DNA of 64,000 nucleotides. Origin: Campylobacter sputorum. Lineage in GTDB: Bacteria; Campylobacterota; Campylobacteria; Campylobacterales; Campylobacteraceae. The notes under the pieces were generated by a model. It was given only the letters and a program-made list of their open reading frames with translations, was not told the DNA's origin and did not search any database. The position numbers were made by a program, and so were the translations under genes. This document shows positions 8,362-17,064 of this stretch, in pieces. Every line of letters starts with the position of its first letter. The first letter of the stretch is position 1. The stretch spans positions 1,488,001 to 1,552,000 of the forward strand of contig NZ_CP019685.1 in NCBI RefSeq assembly GCF_002220775.1. Reading direction: 5' to 3'.

Positions 8362-10044
8362 ATGAAAAAAAATGGAATACTTTTTACAATTGCGTTTTTA
8401 ATCGCAGTTATATTAGGCGGTGCTATGTTTGCTCTTTTTGCAGATATTGGCGAGAAAAAAGCTGAAGAAAGACAATACCCTATGATGCTTCATAAAGTTA
8501 GCGACTTAGATCCAGATATAGAAAAATGGGGTAAAAATTTTCCTTCACAATTTGATAGTTTTATAGCTATGAGGGATATCAACTTTGAGACGCCATTTGC
8601 CGGTTCTATGCCATATAGCAAACTTATAAGATGGCCAGCTGCAACTGTTTTTTGGGATGGATATGCTTTTGCGGTTGATTACAATAGACCAAGATTACAT
8701 TACTACTCGCAAATAGATCAAATAGAAACAAAAAGAAATGATAAAGAGTATTTAAACTCTCATGGTCTTCCTAAATTTAAAGGTCAACCAGGTGCCTGTG
8801 TTAACTGCCATACAGGACATTTAACAGCTATCATAAATGACCCTGATTATCATTTAAGTGAAAATCCAGTTGAAGCAGCAAATAATCCTATGGGCTTTTT
8901 TGATATTGATAAAGAAAATGGTGCGGTAAAAAAAGCAGCTTGGACAAAAATGAACTCAATGCCATACTTTAATGTTATGAAAATGGTTGCAAACAAACAC
9001 GGCGAAGATGCAATCGAAGGCTCACATTTAGGAAGTAGCTGTGCTGATTGCCATAATCCTGATGATATGAGTTTAAGAGTTACAAGACCTGCATTTGTAA
9101 ATGCAATGGTTCAAAGAGGATATGAAGCTGATGTCAAAAGCGGTATAAAAGCAACTAGGGCTGAAATGAGAAGTTATGTTTGCATGCAATGTCATGTCGA
9201 ATACTACTTCCAAGGAAAAGACTCAACTCTAACTTTCCCATGGTCAAAATGGCCAAAAGACGAGCCATTTAAGATAGAAATGTTTGATGAATACTATGAT
9301 GAAGCATTTGAAAATGAAAGTTTTAAATTCGATTATAAACACAAACAAACAGATGCATCTATAGTAAAAATGCAACATCCTGAAGCAGAGCTAAGCTCAT
9401 CAGGAATTCACGCAAGAAATGGTGTAAGTTGTGCTGATTGCCATATGCCTTATAAAAGAGAAGGTGCACAAAAAGTTACTAACCATACAGTCCAAACCCC
9501 TTATGCTGATTTAACAGCAAGTTGTAAAACTTGCCATATGCAAGATACAAAAGAGTTAGCACAAAGAATCGAATTTATACAAAATCGCCACTCTTATGAG
9601 TTAAGAAAATGTGAAAATTCACTTTTATCGCTTATTGCAGACATTAAAACAGGTAGAGGGGAACTTGCCAAACATTCTGAATTTATAAATTTAAATCCAG
9701 ATGAGCAAAAAGCTGCTATTAGTGAAGCATTAAAAGATGCGCTAAAAATGCATAGAAAAGCTCACATTAGATGGGATTTTGCATTTAGTGAAAATAGTTA
9801 TGGCTTCCATGCACCAAGCGAAGCAACTAGGATAATAGGTCAATGCCAAGAATACGCAAGACAAGGACAGCTTGATTTAGCAAACGCACTTTCAAAATAT
9901 GGCGTAAGTATAAATTTAACAAAAATAGCTAATAAGCCTGCAACTCCTGAGCAAATTACTTCTCACAAAGCTCCTGTGGCAACACCGCCTTCAGATGAGT
10001 TATTAAAATTAGATCAAGATATTAAAAATTTAAATTTTAAATAA
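8362..10044 (+). CDS. nrfA: Cytochrome c nitrite reductase catalytic subunit NrfA
   Basis: Periplasmic pentahaem enzyme (560 residues, with an N-terminal signal/anchor at about 5-27) that reduces nitrite to ammonium. Five haem motifs: CVNCH 146-150, CADCH 227-231, CMQCH 274-278, CADCH 357-361 and CKTCH 388-392. The first, active-site haem is bound by CXXCH rather than the CXXCK of E. coli, Wolinella and Sulfurospirillum NrfA; C. jejuni also has the CXXCH form. Tyr279 directly after the third haem His and the conserved basic residues near 110 fit the active site. It supports nitrite respiration and nitrosative stress defence. Confidence 0.95.
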   Translation: MKKNGILFTIAFLIAVILGGAMFALFADIGEKKAEERQYPMMLHKVSDLDPDIEKWGKNFPSQFDSFIAMRDINFETPFAGSMPYSKLIRWPAATVFWDGYAFAVDYNRPRLHYYSQIDQIETKRNDKEYLNSHGLPKFKGQPGACVNCHTGHLTAIINDPDYHLSENPVEAANNPMGFFDIDKENGAVKKAAWTKMNSMPYFNVMKMVANKHGEDAIEGSHLGSSCADCHNPDDMSLRVTRPAFVNAMVQRGYEADVKSGIKATRAEMRSYVCMQCHVEYYFQGKDSTLTFPWSKWPKDEPFKIEMFDEYYDEAFENESFKFDYKHKQTDASIVKMQHPEAELSSSGIHARNGVSCADCHMPYKREGAQKVTNHTVQTPYADLTASCKTCHMQDTKELAQRIEFIQNRHSYELRKCENSLLSLIADIKTGRGELAKHSEFINLNPDEQKAAISEALKDALKMHRKAHIRWDFAFSENSYGFHAPSEATRIIGQCQEYARQGQLDLANALSKYGVSINLTKIANKPATPEQITSHKAPVATPPSDELLKLDQDIKNLNFK

Positions 10045-10058
10045 TTCTACACTTACTA

Positions 10059-10088
10059 AAATTACCCAAAATTTATTTTGGGTAATTT
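10059..10088 (+). terminator. Hairpin terminator after nrfA
   Basis: A perfect inverted repeat pairs 10059-10072 with 10075-10088 (core ACCCAAAA/TTTTGGGT), 14 bases downstream of the nrfA stop, ending in TTTCTT. It would end the nrfHA transcript. Confidence 0.75.
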
Positions 10089-10283
10089 CTTAAACCATCT
10101 TGGTTAACCTAAGTTACTAATTTCAAAGCATGCTTTACTATAAATTTCTACTATTTGGTTAATATATTTTTGTAAATTTAAGGGGCTAAATTCTAATCCT
10201 TTTTTGCTTAAAGAAATATTATTTTCTTATAAAATATTAAATAATTAAAATTAATTTTTTAATTTTATATTTATATTTTATAG

Positions 10284-10291
10284 TGTATAAT
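10284..10291 (+). promoter_or_regulatory. aspA promoter -10 element (TGTATAAT)
   Basis: An extended -10, TGTATAAT, at 10284-10291 lies 37 bases before the aspA ATG, preceded by T/A-rich runs typical of Campylobacter sigma-70 promoters. The open frame that extends aspA upstream to 10283 would place this promoter inside the gene, which argues for the later start. Confidence 0.65.
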
Positions 10292-10327
10292 TCGGGCAAG
10301 ATCAAATTCAAAACAAGGAGAGAAATT

Positions 10328-11737
10328 ATGGCAACAAGAAAAGAGCATGATTTTATAGGCGAACTAGAAATCGATGACAAATTTTATTATGGAGTTCAAA
10401 CATTTAGAGCTGTTGAAAATTTCCATATGACAGGAAGAACATTTGGTGATTATCCATTTTTTGTGAAAGCTTTTGCACAAATTAAAAAAGCAGCGGCTTT
10501 AGCAAACAAAGAAGTTGGAGTTCTTGATTCAAAATTAGCAGATTCTATCGCAAAAGCTTGCGATGAAATTATTGCTGGCAAATATGCTGATCAGTTTGTA
10601 GTTGATATGATTCAAGGTGGGGCTGGAACTTCTACAAATATGAATGCAAATGAAGTCATCACAAACATTGCATTAGAAAGCATGGGACATAAAAAAGGCG
10701 AATATAAATATCTTCATCCAAATGATCACACAAACTTAGGTCAAAGCACAAATGACACTTATCCAAGTTCAATTAAAGTAGCTACTTATGCAAAATTAAC
10801 AGATCTTCTTAAAGCCATGAAACATTTGCAAGACGAACTAGATAAAAAAGCAAAAGATTATAAAGATATGATTAAAATGGGTAGAACAGAGCTAGAAGAC
10901 GCTGTCCCTACAACTCTTGGCAATACATTTAACGCATTTTCGACTTATATAAAAGATAGTATAGAGCAAATCACAAAAGCAAGAGAATATATGTCATATC
11001 TCAACATGGGTGCAACAGCTATAGGAACAGGAATTAATTGCCATCCTGATTATAAAAAAGCTGTTCACAAAAAACTAACTGAAATAGTAGGAAGCGAATT
11101 TAAACCAGCTAGCGACTTCATAGCTGCTACACAAGATACAGCCGATTTTGTGCAAGTTAGCGGAACTTTGAAAACAGCAGCTGTAAGACTAAGCAAAATT
11201 GCAAATGATTTAAGGCTTATGAACTCAGGCCCAAGATGTGGTCTAGGAGAGATTGAGCTTCCTAAAATGCAACCTGGTAGTTCAATTATGCCAGGAAAGG
11301 TTAATCCTGTAATTTGCGAAGTTGTAGGTGAGGCTTGCTATGAGGTTATGGGAAATGATGTAACCATTATGCTTTGCTCTGAAAGAGGCGAATTTGAGTT
11401 AAATGCATTTGAACCAGGTATTGCTTATGCACTATTTAACTCTATAACAATACTTGAAAATGCTATGAACACACTCGCTGATAAAGCAATCAAACATCTA
11501 GAAGCTAAACCAGAAGCTTGCTTAAAATCAGTTCTTGGATCAGTTGGTATAGTAACAGCATTTAATCCATATATTGGTTATGAAAAATCAGCAGGTATTG
11601 CCAAAGAAGCATTACAAACAGGTAAAGCAGTAGGGGATATTTGCCTAGAAAAAGGTTATTTATCTAAAGCTGAAATAGATAAAATTTTAGATCCAAAAAA
11701 TATGCTTAACCCCCATATGTCACATACTGGAAAATAA
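10328..11737 (+). CDS. aspA: Aspartate ammonia-lyase
   Basis: Converts L-aspartate to fumarate and ammonia; 469 residues (E. coli 478). The fumarase/aspartase signature GSSIMPGKVNP is at 317-327, with GQSTNDTYPSS and TGTS-type substrate loops earlier. The start at MATRKEHDF is set by AAGGAGAGAAATT; the longer frame from 10283 has no ribosome site and overlaps the promoter. The fumarate formed can serve as terminal acceptor for fumarate reductase. dcuA follows at 56 bases and a racemase after that, making one amino-acid catabolic unit. Confidence 0.95.
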   Translation: MATRKEHDFIGELEIDDKFYYGVQTFRAVENFHMTGRTFGDYPFFVKAFAQIKKAAALANKEVGVLDSKLADSIAKACDEIIAGKYADQFVVDMIQGGAGTSTNMNANEVITNIALESMGHKKGEYKYLHPNDHTNLGQSTNDTYPSSIKVATYAKLTDLLKAMKHLQDELDKKAKDYKDMIKMGRTELEDAVPTTLGNTFNAFSTYIKDSIEQITKAREYMSYLNMGATAIGTGINCHPDYKKAVHKKLTEIVGSEFKPASDFIAATQDTADFVQVSGTLKTAAVRLSKIANDLRLMNSGPRCGLGEIELPKMQPGSSIMPGKVNPVICEVVGEACYEVMGNDVTIMLCSERGEFELNAFEPGIAYALFNSITILENAMNTLADKAIKHLEAKPEACLKSVLGSVGIVTAFNPYIGYEKSAGIAKEALQTGKAVGDICLEKGYLSKAEIDKILDPKNMLNPHMSHTGK

Positions 11738-11793
11738 TTAAAAAAGTTTGAAATCTAAAATTTCACACTATTAAATTTTAAGGAGCATAAATA

Positions 11794-13140
11794 ATGGACA
11801 TTTCACTTATTTTAGAAATTATCGTTTTACTTGGAGCGATATTTTTAGGCGTTAAACTAGGCGGTATAGGTATAGGTTATGCTGGCGGAATTGGCGTTAT
11901 AATTTTATCAGTTGGTCTTGGGTTAAAAGCTGGAAGTATTCCTTGGGATGTTATTTTAATCATAGCTTCTGTTATATCAGCAATTGGTGCTATGCAAGTT
12001 GCTGGCGGACTTGATTATTTGGTTCAAATAGCTGAGAAAATACTTCGTAAAAATCCAAAATATATAAATTTCTTAGCACCAACAGTTACATACTTTTTGA
12101 CAATATTTGCAGGAACTGGACACACTGCTTTTTCAATGATACCAGTTATTGCTGAAGTTGCAAAAGGTCAAAATATAAAACCATCAGTTCCACTTAGCAT
12201 TGGTGTTGTAGCTTCTCAAATTGCCATCACTGCAAGTCCAGTATCTGCTGCTGTTATATTTATGGCCGGAGATAAAGCACTTGGGGGACTAGGAATTTCA
12301 TATCCTATTTTACTTGCAATTTGGATTCCTACAACATTTTTAGGTTGTATGGTAACTGCACTTATAATGAACTTATTTTGGAATTTAAAACTTGATAACG
12401 ACCCAGTTTATCTTGATAGACTAAATAAAGGCTTAGTAGAAGCTCCTCAAATGGAGGGAAGCTACAAAGAACTTCCAAAAGGTGCAAAAACATCTGTTCT
12501 TATTTTCTTAGTCGGTGTTATTGTGGTTGTGCTTTATGCTTCAGCTATTAGCCCACAATTTGCATTAATCAAAGATATTAAACTTCCTAGAGATGGTGCT
12601 ATTATGAGCATAATGCTAACAATTGGTGCTTTAATTGTTATGTTTTGCAAAATTGACATTGACAAAATTCCACTCCAAAGCACATTTAGAAGCGGTATGA
12701 CTGCTTGCGTTTGTGTTTTAGGTGTTGCTTGGCTTGGAGATACTTTTGTTTCAAATCACACACAAGAAATTAAGGATTTTGCTGGAAATTTAGTTAGAGA
12801 TTATCCAGTTTTATTATCAGTAGCACTATTTTTTGCTAGCATGCTTTTATATTCTCAAGCAGCAACTGCAAAAGCGTTAATCCCAACTGTTATTGTTGCT
12901 CTTGGGCTTAATGCTACAAATAACGGTGATGCTTACATATTGGTAGCTTCATTTGCTGCTGTTTCGGCTTTATTTGTTTTACCAACCTATCCTACTTTAT
13001 TAGGTGCTGTTCAAATGGACGATACAGGAACAACAAGGATTGGAAAATTTGTATTTAACCACCCTTTCTTTTTACCTGGTATTTTAGCCATTGCATTTTC
13101 TGTTGCATTTGGTTTTATACTAGCACCTGTTTTACTTTAA
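11794..13140 (+). CDS. dcuA: Anaerobic C4-dicarboxylate transporter DcuA
   Basis: Inner-membrane carrier of 448 residues for aspartate, fumarate and succinate exchange. It is closer to DcuA than DcuB over diagnostic segments such as ITASPVSAAVIF, CVLGVAWLGDTFVSN, LYSQAATAKALIP and LPTYPTLLGAVQMDD; DcuB has different residues at these points. Hydrophobic helices fill almost the whole length. AAGGAG precedes the ATG. Next to aspA it would import aspartate and export succinate during fumarate respiration. Confidence 0.93.
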   Translation: MDISLILEIIVLLGAIFLGVKLGGIGIGYAGGIGVIILSVGLGLKAGSIPWDVILIIASVISAIGAMQVAGGLDYLVQIAEKILRKNPKYINFLAPTVTYFLTIFAGTGHTAFSMIPVIAEVAKGQNIKPSVPLSIGVVASQIAITASPVSAAVIFMAGDKALGGLGISYPILLAIWIPTTFLGCMVTALIMNLFWNLKLDNDPVYLDRLNKGLVEAPQMEGSYKELPKGAKTSVLIFLVGVIVVVLYASAISPQFALIKDIKLPRDGAIMSIMLTIGALIVMFCKIDIDKIPLQSTFRSGMTACVCVLGVAWLGDTFVSNHTQEIKDFAGNLVRDYPVLLSVALFFASMLLYSQAATAKALIPTVIVALGLNATNNGDAYILVASFAAVSALFVLPTYPTLLGAVQMDDTGTTRIGKFVFNHPFFLPGILAIAFSVAFGFILAPVLL

Positions 13141-13143
13141 AAG

Positions 13144-13169
13144 TTTAAGGAGAGGTAACTCTCCTTAAA
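13144..13169 (+). terminator. Hairpin with GTAA tetraloop between dcuA and the racemase gene
   Basis: An 11-bp perfect stem (TTTAAGGAGAG at 13144-13154 with CTCTCCTTTAAA-type pairing at 13159-13169) closes a GTAA loop. No U-run follows on the plus strand, so it may be a weak terminator, a processing or stability element, or an attenuator rather than a full stop. The 5' arm itself looks like a ribosome site (AAGGAGAGG), which is sequestered in the stem. Confidence 0.5.
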
Positions 13170-13183
13170 AAAAGGTCATTAAA

Positions 13184-13867
13184 ATGAAAAGAATTGGTAT
13201 TATTGGCGGTATGGGTCCGCTTGCAACTATAGATATTTTTGAAAAAATAGTCAAATTAACAAATGCCAACAAAGATCAAGACAACATTCCTATAGTTATA
13301 GATAATTATCCTCAAATTCCAGATAGAACCGCTTATATACTTGATAATAAAGAAAATCCATATCCATATCTAAAAGAAAGTGCATTAAGACTAAAACAAG
13401 CAGGATGTGAAGCTATATGTATGGCTTGTAATACAGCTCATTTTTTTGCACAAAAGCTAGTAGATGAAACAGGTGTAAATTTAATACACATAGCAAAAAA
13501 TGCAGTAAATGCTATAAAAGTTAAATTTCCAAATGCTAAGAAAATAGCGGTTATTGCCACAACAGGCACAACAAAAGCTAAAATTTATGAAGATAATCTA
13601 ATTTCTTCTGGATATGAATGTGTTAAAATAAGCGATGAAAATATGCAAAATATAATGGATTGTATATACAAAGGCGTAAAAGCAAATAAAACAGATGAGT
13701 ATGTAGATATTTTTAATAATACAATAGACAATATACAAGCAGATGTTTATATAGCTGCTTGCACCGAAATACCACTACTTTTACCATATTGTAATAAAAA
13801 AGATTTATTTATAGATGCGACACTTGAACTTGCTAAAACAATGGTAAAATTTAGCCTAGGAAAATAA
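13184..13867 (+). CDS. Aspartate/glutamate racemase family protein
   Basis: Cofactor-independent racemase, 227 residues. The N-terminal GIIGGMGPLAT and the two catalytic cysteines, C82 in MACNTAH and C193 in AACTEIPL, are intact. This family interconverts L- and D-aspartate (or glutamate). Placed after aspA-dcuA, a role in feeding D-aspartate into the L-aspartate to fumarate route is plausible, but substrate preference cannot be read from sequence; broad-specificity RacX/YgeA-type enzymes are an alternative. Confidence 0.85.
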   Translation: MKRIGIIGGMGPLATIDIFEKIVKLTNANKDQDNIPIVIDNYPQIPDRTAYILDNKENPYPYLKESALRLKQAGCEAICMACNTAHFFAQKLVDETGVNLIHIAKNAVNAIKVKFPNAKKIAVIATTGTTKAKIYEDNLISSGYECVKISDENMQNIMDCIYKGVKANKTDEYVDIFNNTIDNIQADVYIAACTEIPLLLPYCNKKDLFIDATLELAKTMVKFSLGK

Positions 13868-13910
13868 ATTTTATATTCAACATCAAAAGAAAAAATCTCT
13901 CTTATAAAAA

Positions 13911-15175
13911 TTAACCATGGGTTTTTTCTTCTACCATTTGATTATAAAGTTTAAATATTTCACTATTTAGAGCTTCAACTTTTTCAAATTTATCTACAAA
14001 TATATTTATATTTCTATCACTATATCCATTTTTAGCATCATTTAAATTTTGATCTATCAAAGAGATAAAATTTTCTATAGGAGTTTGCAGTTTTACATAA
14101 GTTTTAGTATTACCAAATTTATCTTTACAATCTTGGAAATACCACGCTTTTATACTATTAGAAATGCTTTGTAATTCATCTAATTTATCTGATTCGTTTA
14201 CCACACTAGAATACGCCTTCACCTTATAAACTATGTGAGAAATTTTTGCTATTATACTAAGAATTTTATCTTCGACATATCTTGAATTTTTTGATGTTTT
14301 GTTAGCATCTATATTAAATTTATCCATAGTGTCTTTAAATTTACTAACACTTTCATTAGCATTTTGTGCTATTTTATCTATCTTAGAAGCATTTTCATTT
14401 AAACCATTCGTCTTTTCTTGCAACTCTTTTATATTAGAACTAATCTCAACTATAGCATTTTGAGTATTTTCAGCTAATTTTCTAACCTCATCAGCAACCA
14501 CAGCAAATCCTCTACCAGCTTCGCCTGCCCTTGCGGATTCAATGGCAGCATTTAAAGATAGTAAATTTGTTTGTTCTGCGATATCTTGTATCAACTCTAT
14601 AATAGTTGAAATTTCATTTGTTTTATTTGCTAATGCATTTATTTCTTGGGTTGAATTGTTGATAAGATCTGTAAGCAATATAACATTTTCATTTAAGTTT
14701 TCTAAATCACTCATAGTTTCATTTGCATTTTTTGCAGTATTATTTGCCATATTTGTCATATTTGAAAGCTCTTTTATACTTAAATTTAAATCCTTTTGAA
14801 TATCATCAATTCCCTTATTTCCATTACCAAGTTGCTCAAATTTTTCAGATAAAATGCCCCTAGTTTTACCTTTTATACCAGCAGTAATTCCATCAATTCC
14901 ATCTTTCATAAAAATGGCATTTTTCTTAAAAAGTCCTCTAAATCCATCTTGAAAAATATTTCTATATGTTATGCCCTTATTTGCGTGATCTACACATGTT
15001 GACATTTCTCTTTGCAAAGCTTCCATCTGATCTAAAACATCATTTATCCCATTGCTATCTTTGCCATAGATTCTTTTTGATTAATACCTGTTATTCTAGG
15101 CTCTAAAATACCATTTCTAGCAGATTCAATTACCTTTAAAATTTCATCATAATAAGGTATTTTTTTAAAAAACAT
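13911..15175 (-). pseudogene. Soluble methyl-accepting chemotaxis protein with a one-base frameshift
   Basis: The reading frame starts at ATG 15175 (MFFKKIPYYDEILKVIESAR, with AAAGGA before it) but hits TAA after about 43 codons. One base missing in the CCC run at 15048-15050 (GGG on the coding strand; GGGG would restore it) separates it from the main frame, which runs on from [17 protein letters not shown] to 13911. Restored length is about 421 residues, with no membrane helices, a coiled coil, and the receptor hairpin tip [24 protein letters not shown]. The C-terminus resembles a CZB zinc domain but has lost most zinc ligands. Translation from an internal start near 15026 could still make a shortened receptor. 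It follows the PAS gene by 9 bases. Confidence 0.75.
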
Positions 15176-15184
15176 AATTTTCCT

Positions 15185-15699
15185 TTATAGTCTTTGTAGG
15201 TTGTTTACAAACTCGTCATAACTTAATTTTTTTTGTGCAAGCATGCTATCCAAAAGTTTTTGTGATTCTTCCATTCCACCTGATTTTTCAGCATTTAAAA
15301 GCTCTTTATAAAGAGGAATTATGATATCCAATGCTTTTTTATTTGGCTTCCTTCTAACAGAGTAATAACCTATGGTTTTTCCACTTTGATCAACTGAGGC
15401 TGTAATATTTGCAAAAACCCAGTAATAAGAATTATCAAAACTTCTATTTTTGACATAAGCAAAAACTTCATTTTGCTTTGTTATATGCTCCCACAAAATT
15501 TTAAAAACAACTCTTGGCATATCTAGATGTCTTATAATGTTGTGTGGTTTACCAAGCAAATATTTTCCTCAGTTGTTGCAACTATCTTTAAAAAAGGCTC
15601 ATTGCAATATGTTATATGACCATGTATGTCAGTTTTTGAAACTAAAAAAGCATTTTCATCAACCTCTTTTTGAAAAGCTGTAGTATCTAAATTTGCCAT
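15185..15699 (-). pseudogene. PAS-domain energy-taxis protein (CetB/Aer-like) with a one-base frameshift
   Basis: ATG 15699 (AGGAG upstream) begins a PAS domain of the CetB/Aer type: DENAFLVSKTD, ITYCNEPFLKI. The frame breaks at the TTTT run 15563-15566 (AAAA on the coding strand). One more A would join it exactly to the downstream frame LLGKPHNIIRH, SYYWVFANITAS and GYYSVRRKP, ending at 15185. Restored length is about 171 residues, normal for CetB. These proteins bind FAD and signal redox state to a partner receptor, here probably the adjacent soluble receptor. Both are disrupted, so the pathway is likely off unless slippage or an assembly error is involved. Confidence 0.78.
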
Positions 15700-15830
15700 T
15701 TACTCTCCTAGTAAATTTAATATAATTATACCAATTTAGACAAATTTAGCAAATTTACTAGGAAACGAAAATATAACAATATTTAAACATTATTTTATAA
15801 ATTTAAGAATTTCATTATCAATAATAAATT

Positions 15831-17054
15831 TTATCTATTAGCAGCTAACCTTACAATTTCTTTTATAACTTCACTAGCCATTTTTAGAGAATTTACAGGA
15901 ATGTATTCATAAATAGAGTGAAAATTATGTCCACCTGTAAATAAATTTGGAGTAGCAATTCCTTTTTGAGAAATTACAGCACCATCATATCCGCCACGCA
16001 TAGGCTTTATCTTTGGCGATATTCCTAAATTTTTAAAAGCTTGAAGCGGCAAATTTATAGCCATATGATCTAAGCTTAAATAATTAAAAACATTTTTATA
16101 TCTATCATTTAAAGTAATTTTTACTCTATTGTCATAAATTTTGTTAAAATAATCAGCCATAGTTTGCAAAAATTGCATTCTTTGATGATACTTAACTTCA
16201 TCAAATTCTCTAATATCTATTTTTAATATGGTTTTGGCACTATTCCCACTTAACTCTTTTACCCAAAAATACCCTTCTTTGTTTTCTGTATATTCTGGTG
16301 CTTCGCCACTTGGCAAAAGCGAAATAAACTTATGAGCCATCAAAAGAGAGTTTATAAGCTTACCCTTTGCGTTCATAGGGTGAGCTGAAGCACCTATAAA
16401 TTCTATCTCACAATCTCCAGCATTCCAATTTTCATATATAAACTCGCCTATTTCGCAACAATCCAAACAATAACCAAAATCAGCACCGATATCTTTTACA
16501 TCAAGAGCTTTTGCACCTCTTAAACCCTGCTCTTCATCTGGCAAAAAGCATATTACTATCTCTCCATGCTCTATATCTTGATTTAAACAAAAATACTCAG
16601 CCATATCCACAATAGCCGCAATTGCGGCCTTATCATCAGCTCCAAGTAAGCTAGTTCCATCAGTTGTTATGATATCATCACCAATATAATTTTTTAGTTC
16701 TGGATTCTCATTTACCTTTAAACTTATATTTTTGTTTAAAGCTATATCTCCACCGCTGTAATTACGGACTATTTTAGCTTTTGTATCTCCACTTTGTTCC
16801 GCGCTAGTATCAAGATGAGCAAAAAATGCGATACTTGGCAGAGATTTTTTAGAATTTGTTGGGATTTTCGCTATCAAAATGGATTTTTCATCTAATCTAA
16901 TATCTTTTATACCAAAACCTTCTAATTCGCTTTTTATAAACTTAGCAAGTTCTAATTCACTAGGATTAGATGGCATTATGCCATCTGCACCATTTGCTCT
17001 ATTTGTAGTGGTATTGATCTTTGTATAATTTAAAAATCTCTCTATAATATCCAA
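15831..17054 (-). CDS. pepT: Peptidase T (tripeptide aminopeptidase)
   Basis: M20B metallopeptidase of 407 residues that removes N-terminal residues from tripeptides in the cytoplasm. Zinc-site segments are visible: H80 and D82 in AHLDTSAEQSGD, the bridging Asp in GTSLLGADDKAA, the Glu pair in LPDEEQGLRGA, Asp in DCCEIGEF, and the C-terminal His in GGHNFHSIYE. The start codon is TTG, supported by AAAGGA. It is the last gene of a minus-strand run abgA-like, pepE, dcuC, pepT. Confidence 0.92.
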   Translation of the reverse strand: MDIIERFLNYTKINTTTNRANGADGIMPSNPSELELAKFIKSELEGFGIKDIRLDEKSILIAKIPTNSKKSLPSIAFFAHLDTSAEQSGDTKAKIVRNYSGGDIALNKNISLKVNENPELKNYIGDDIITTDGTSLLGADDKAAIAAIVDMAEYFCLNQDIEHGEIVICFLPDEEQGLRGAKALDVKDIGADFGYCLDCCEIGEFIYENWNAGDCEIEFIGASAHPMNAKGKLINSLLMAHKFISLLPSGEAPEYTENKEGYFWVKELSGNSAKTILKIDIREFDEVKYHQRMQFLQTMADYFNKIYDNRVKITLNDRYKNVFNYLSLDHMAINLPLQAFKNLGISPKIKPMRGGYDGAVISQKGIATPNLFTGGHNFHSIYEYIPVNSLKMASEVIKEIVRLAANR

Positions 17055-17064
17055 AATTTATCCT

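Noticed and set aside
10283-10327. An N-terminal extension of AspA by 15 residues from GTG 10283.
   Set aside because: It contains the TATAAT promoter, has no ribosome site, and does not resemble AspA N-termini.
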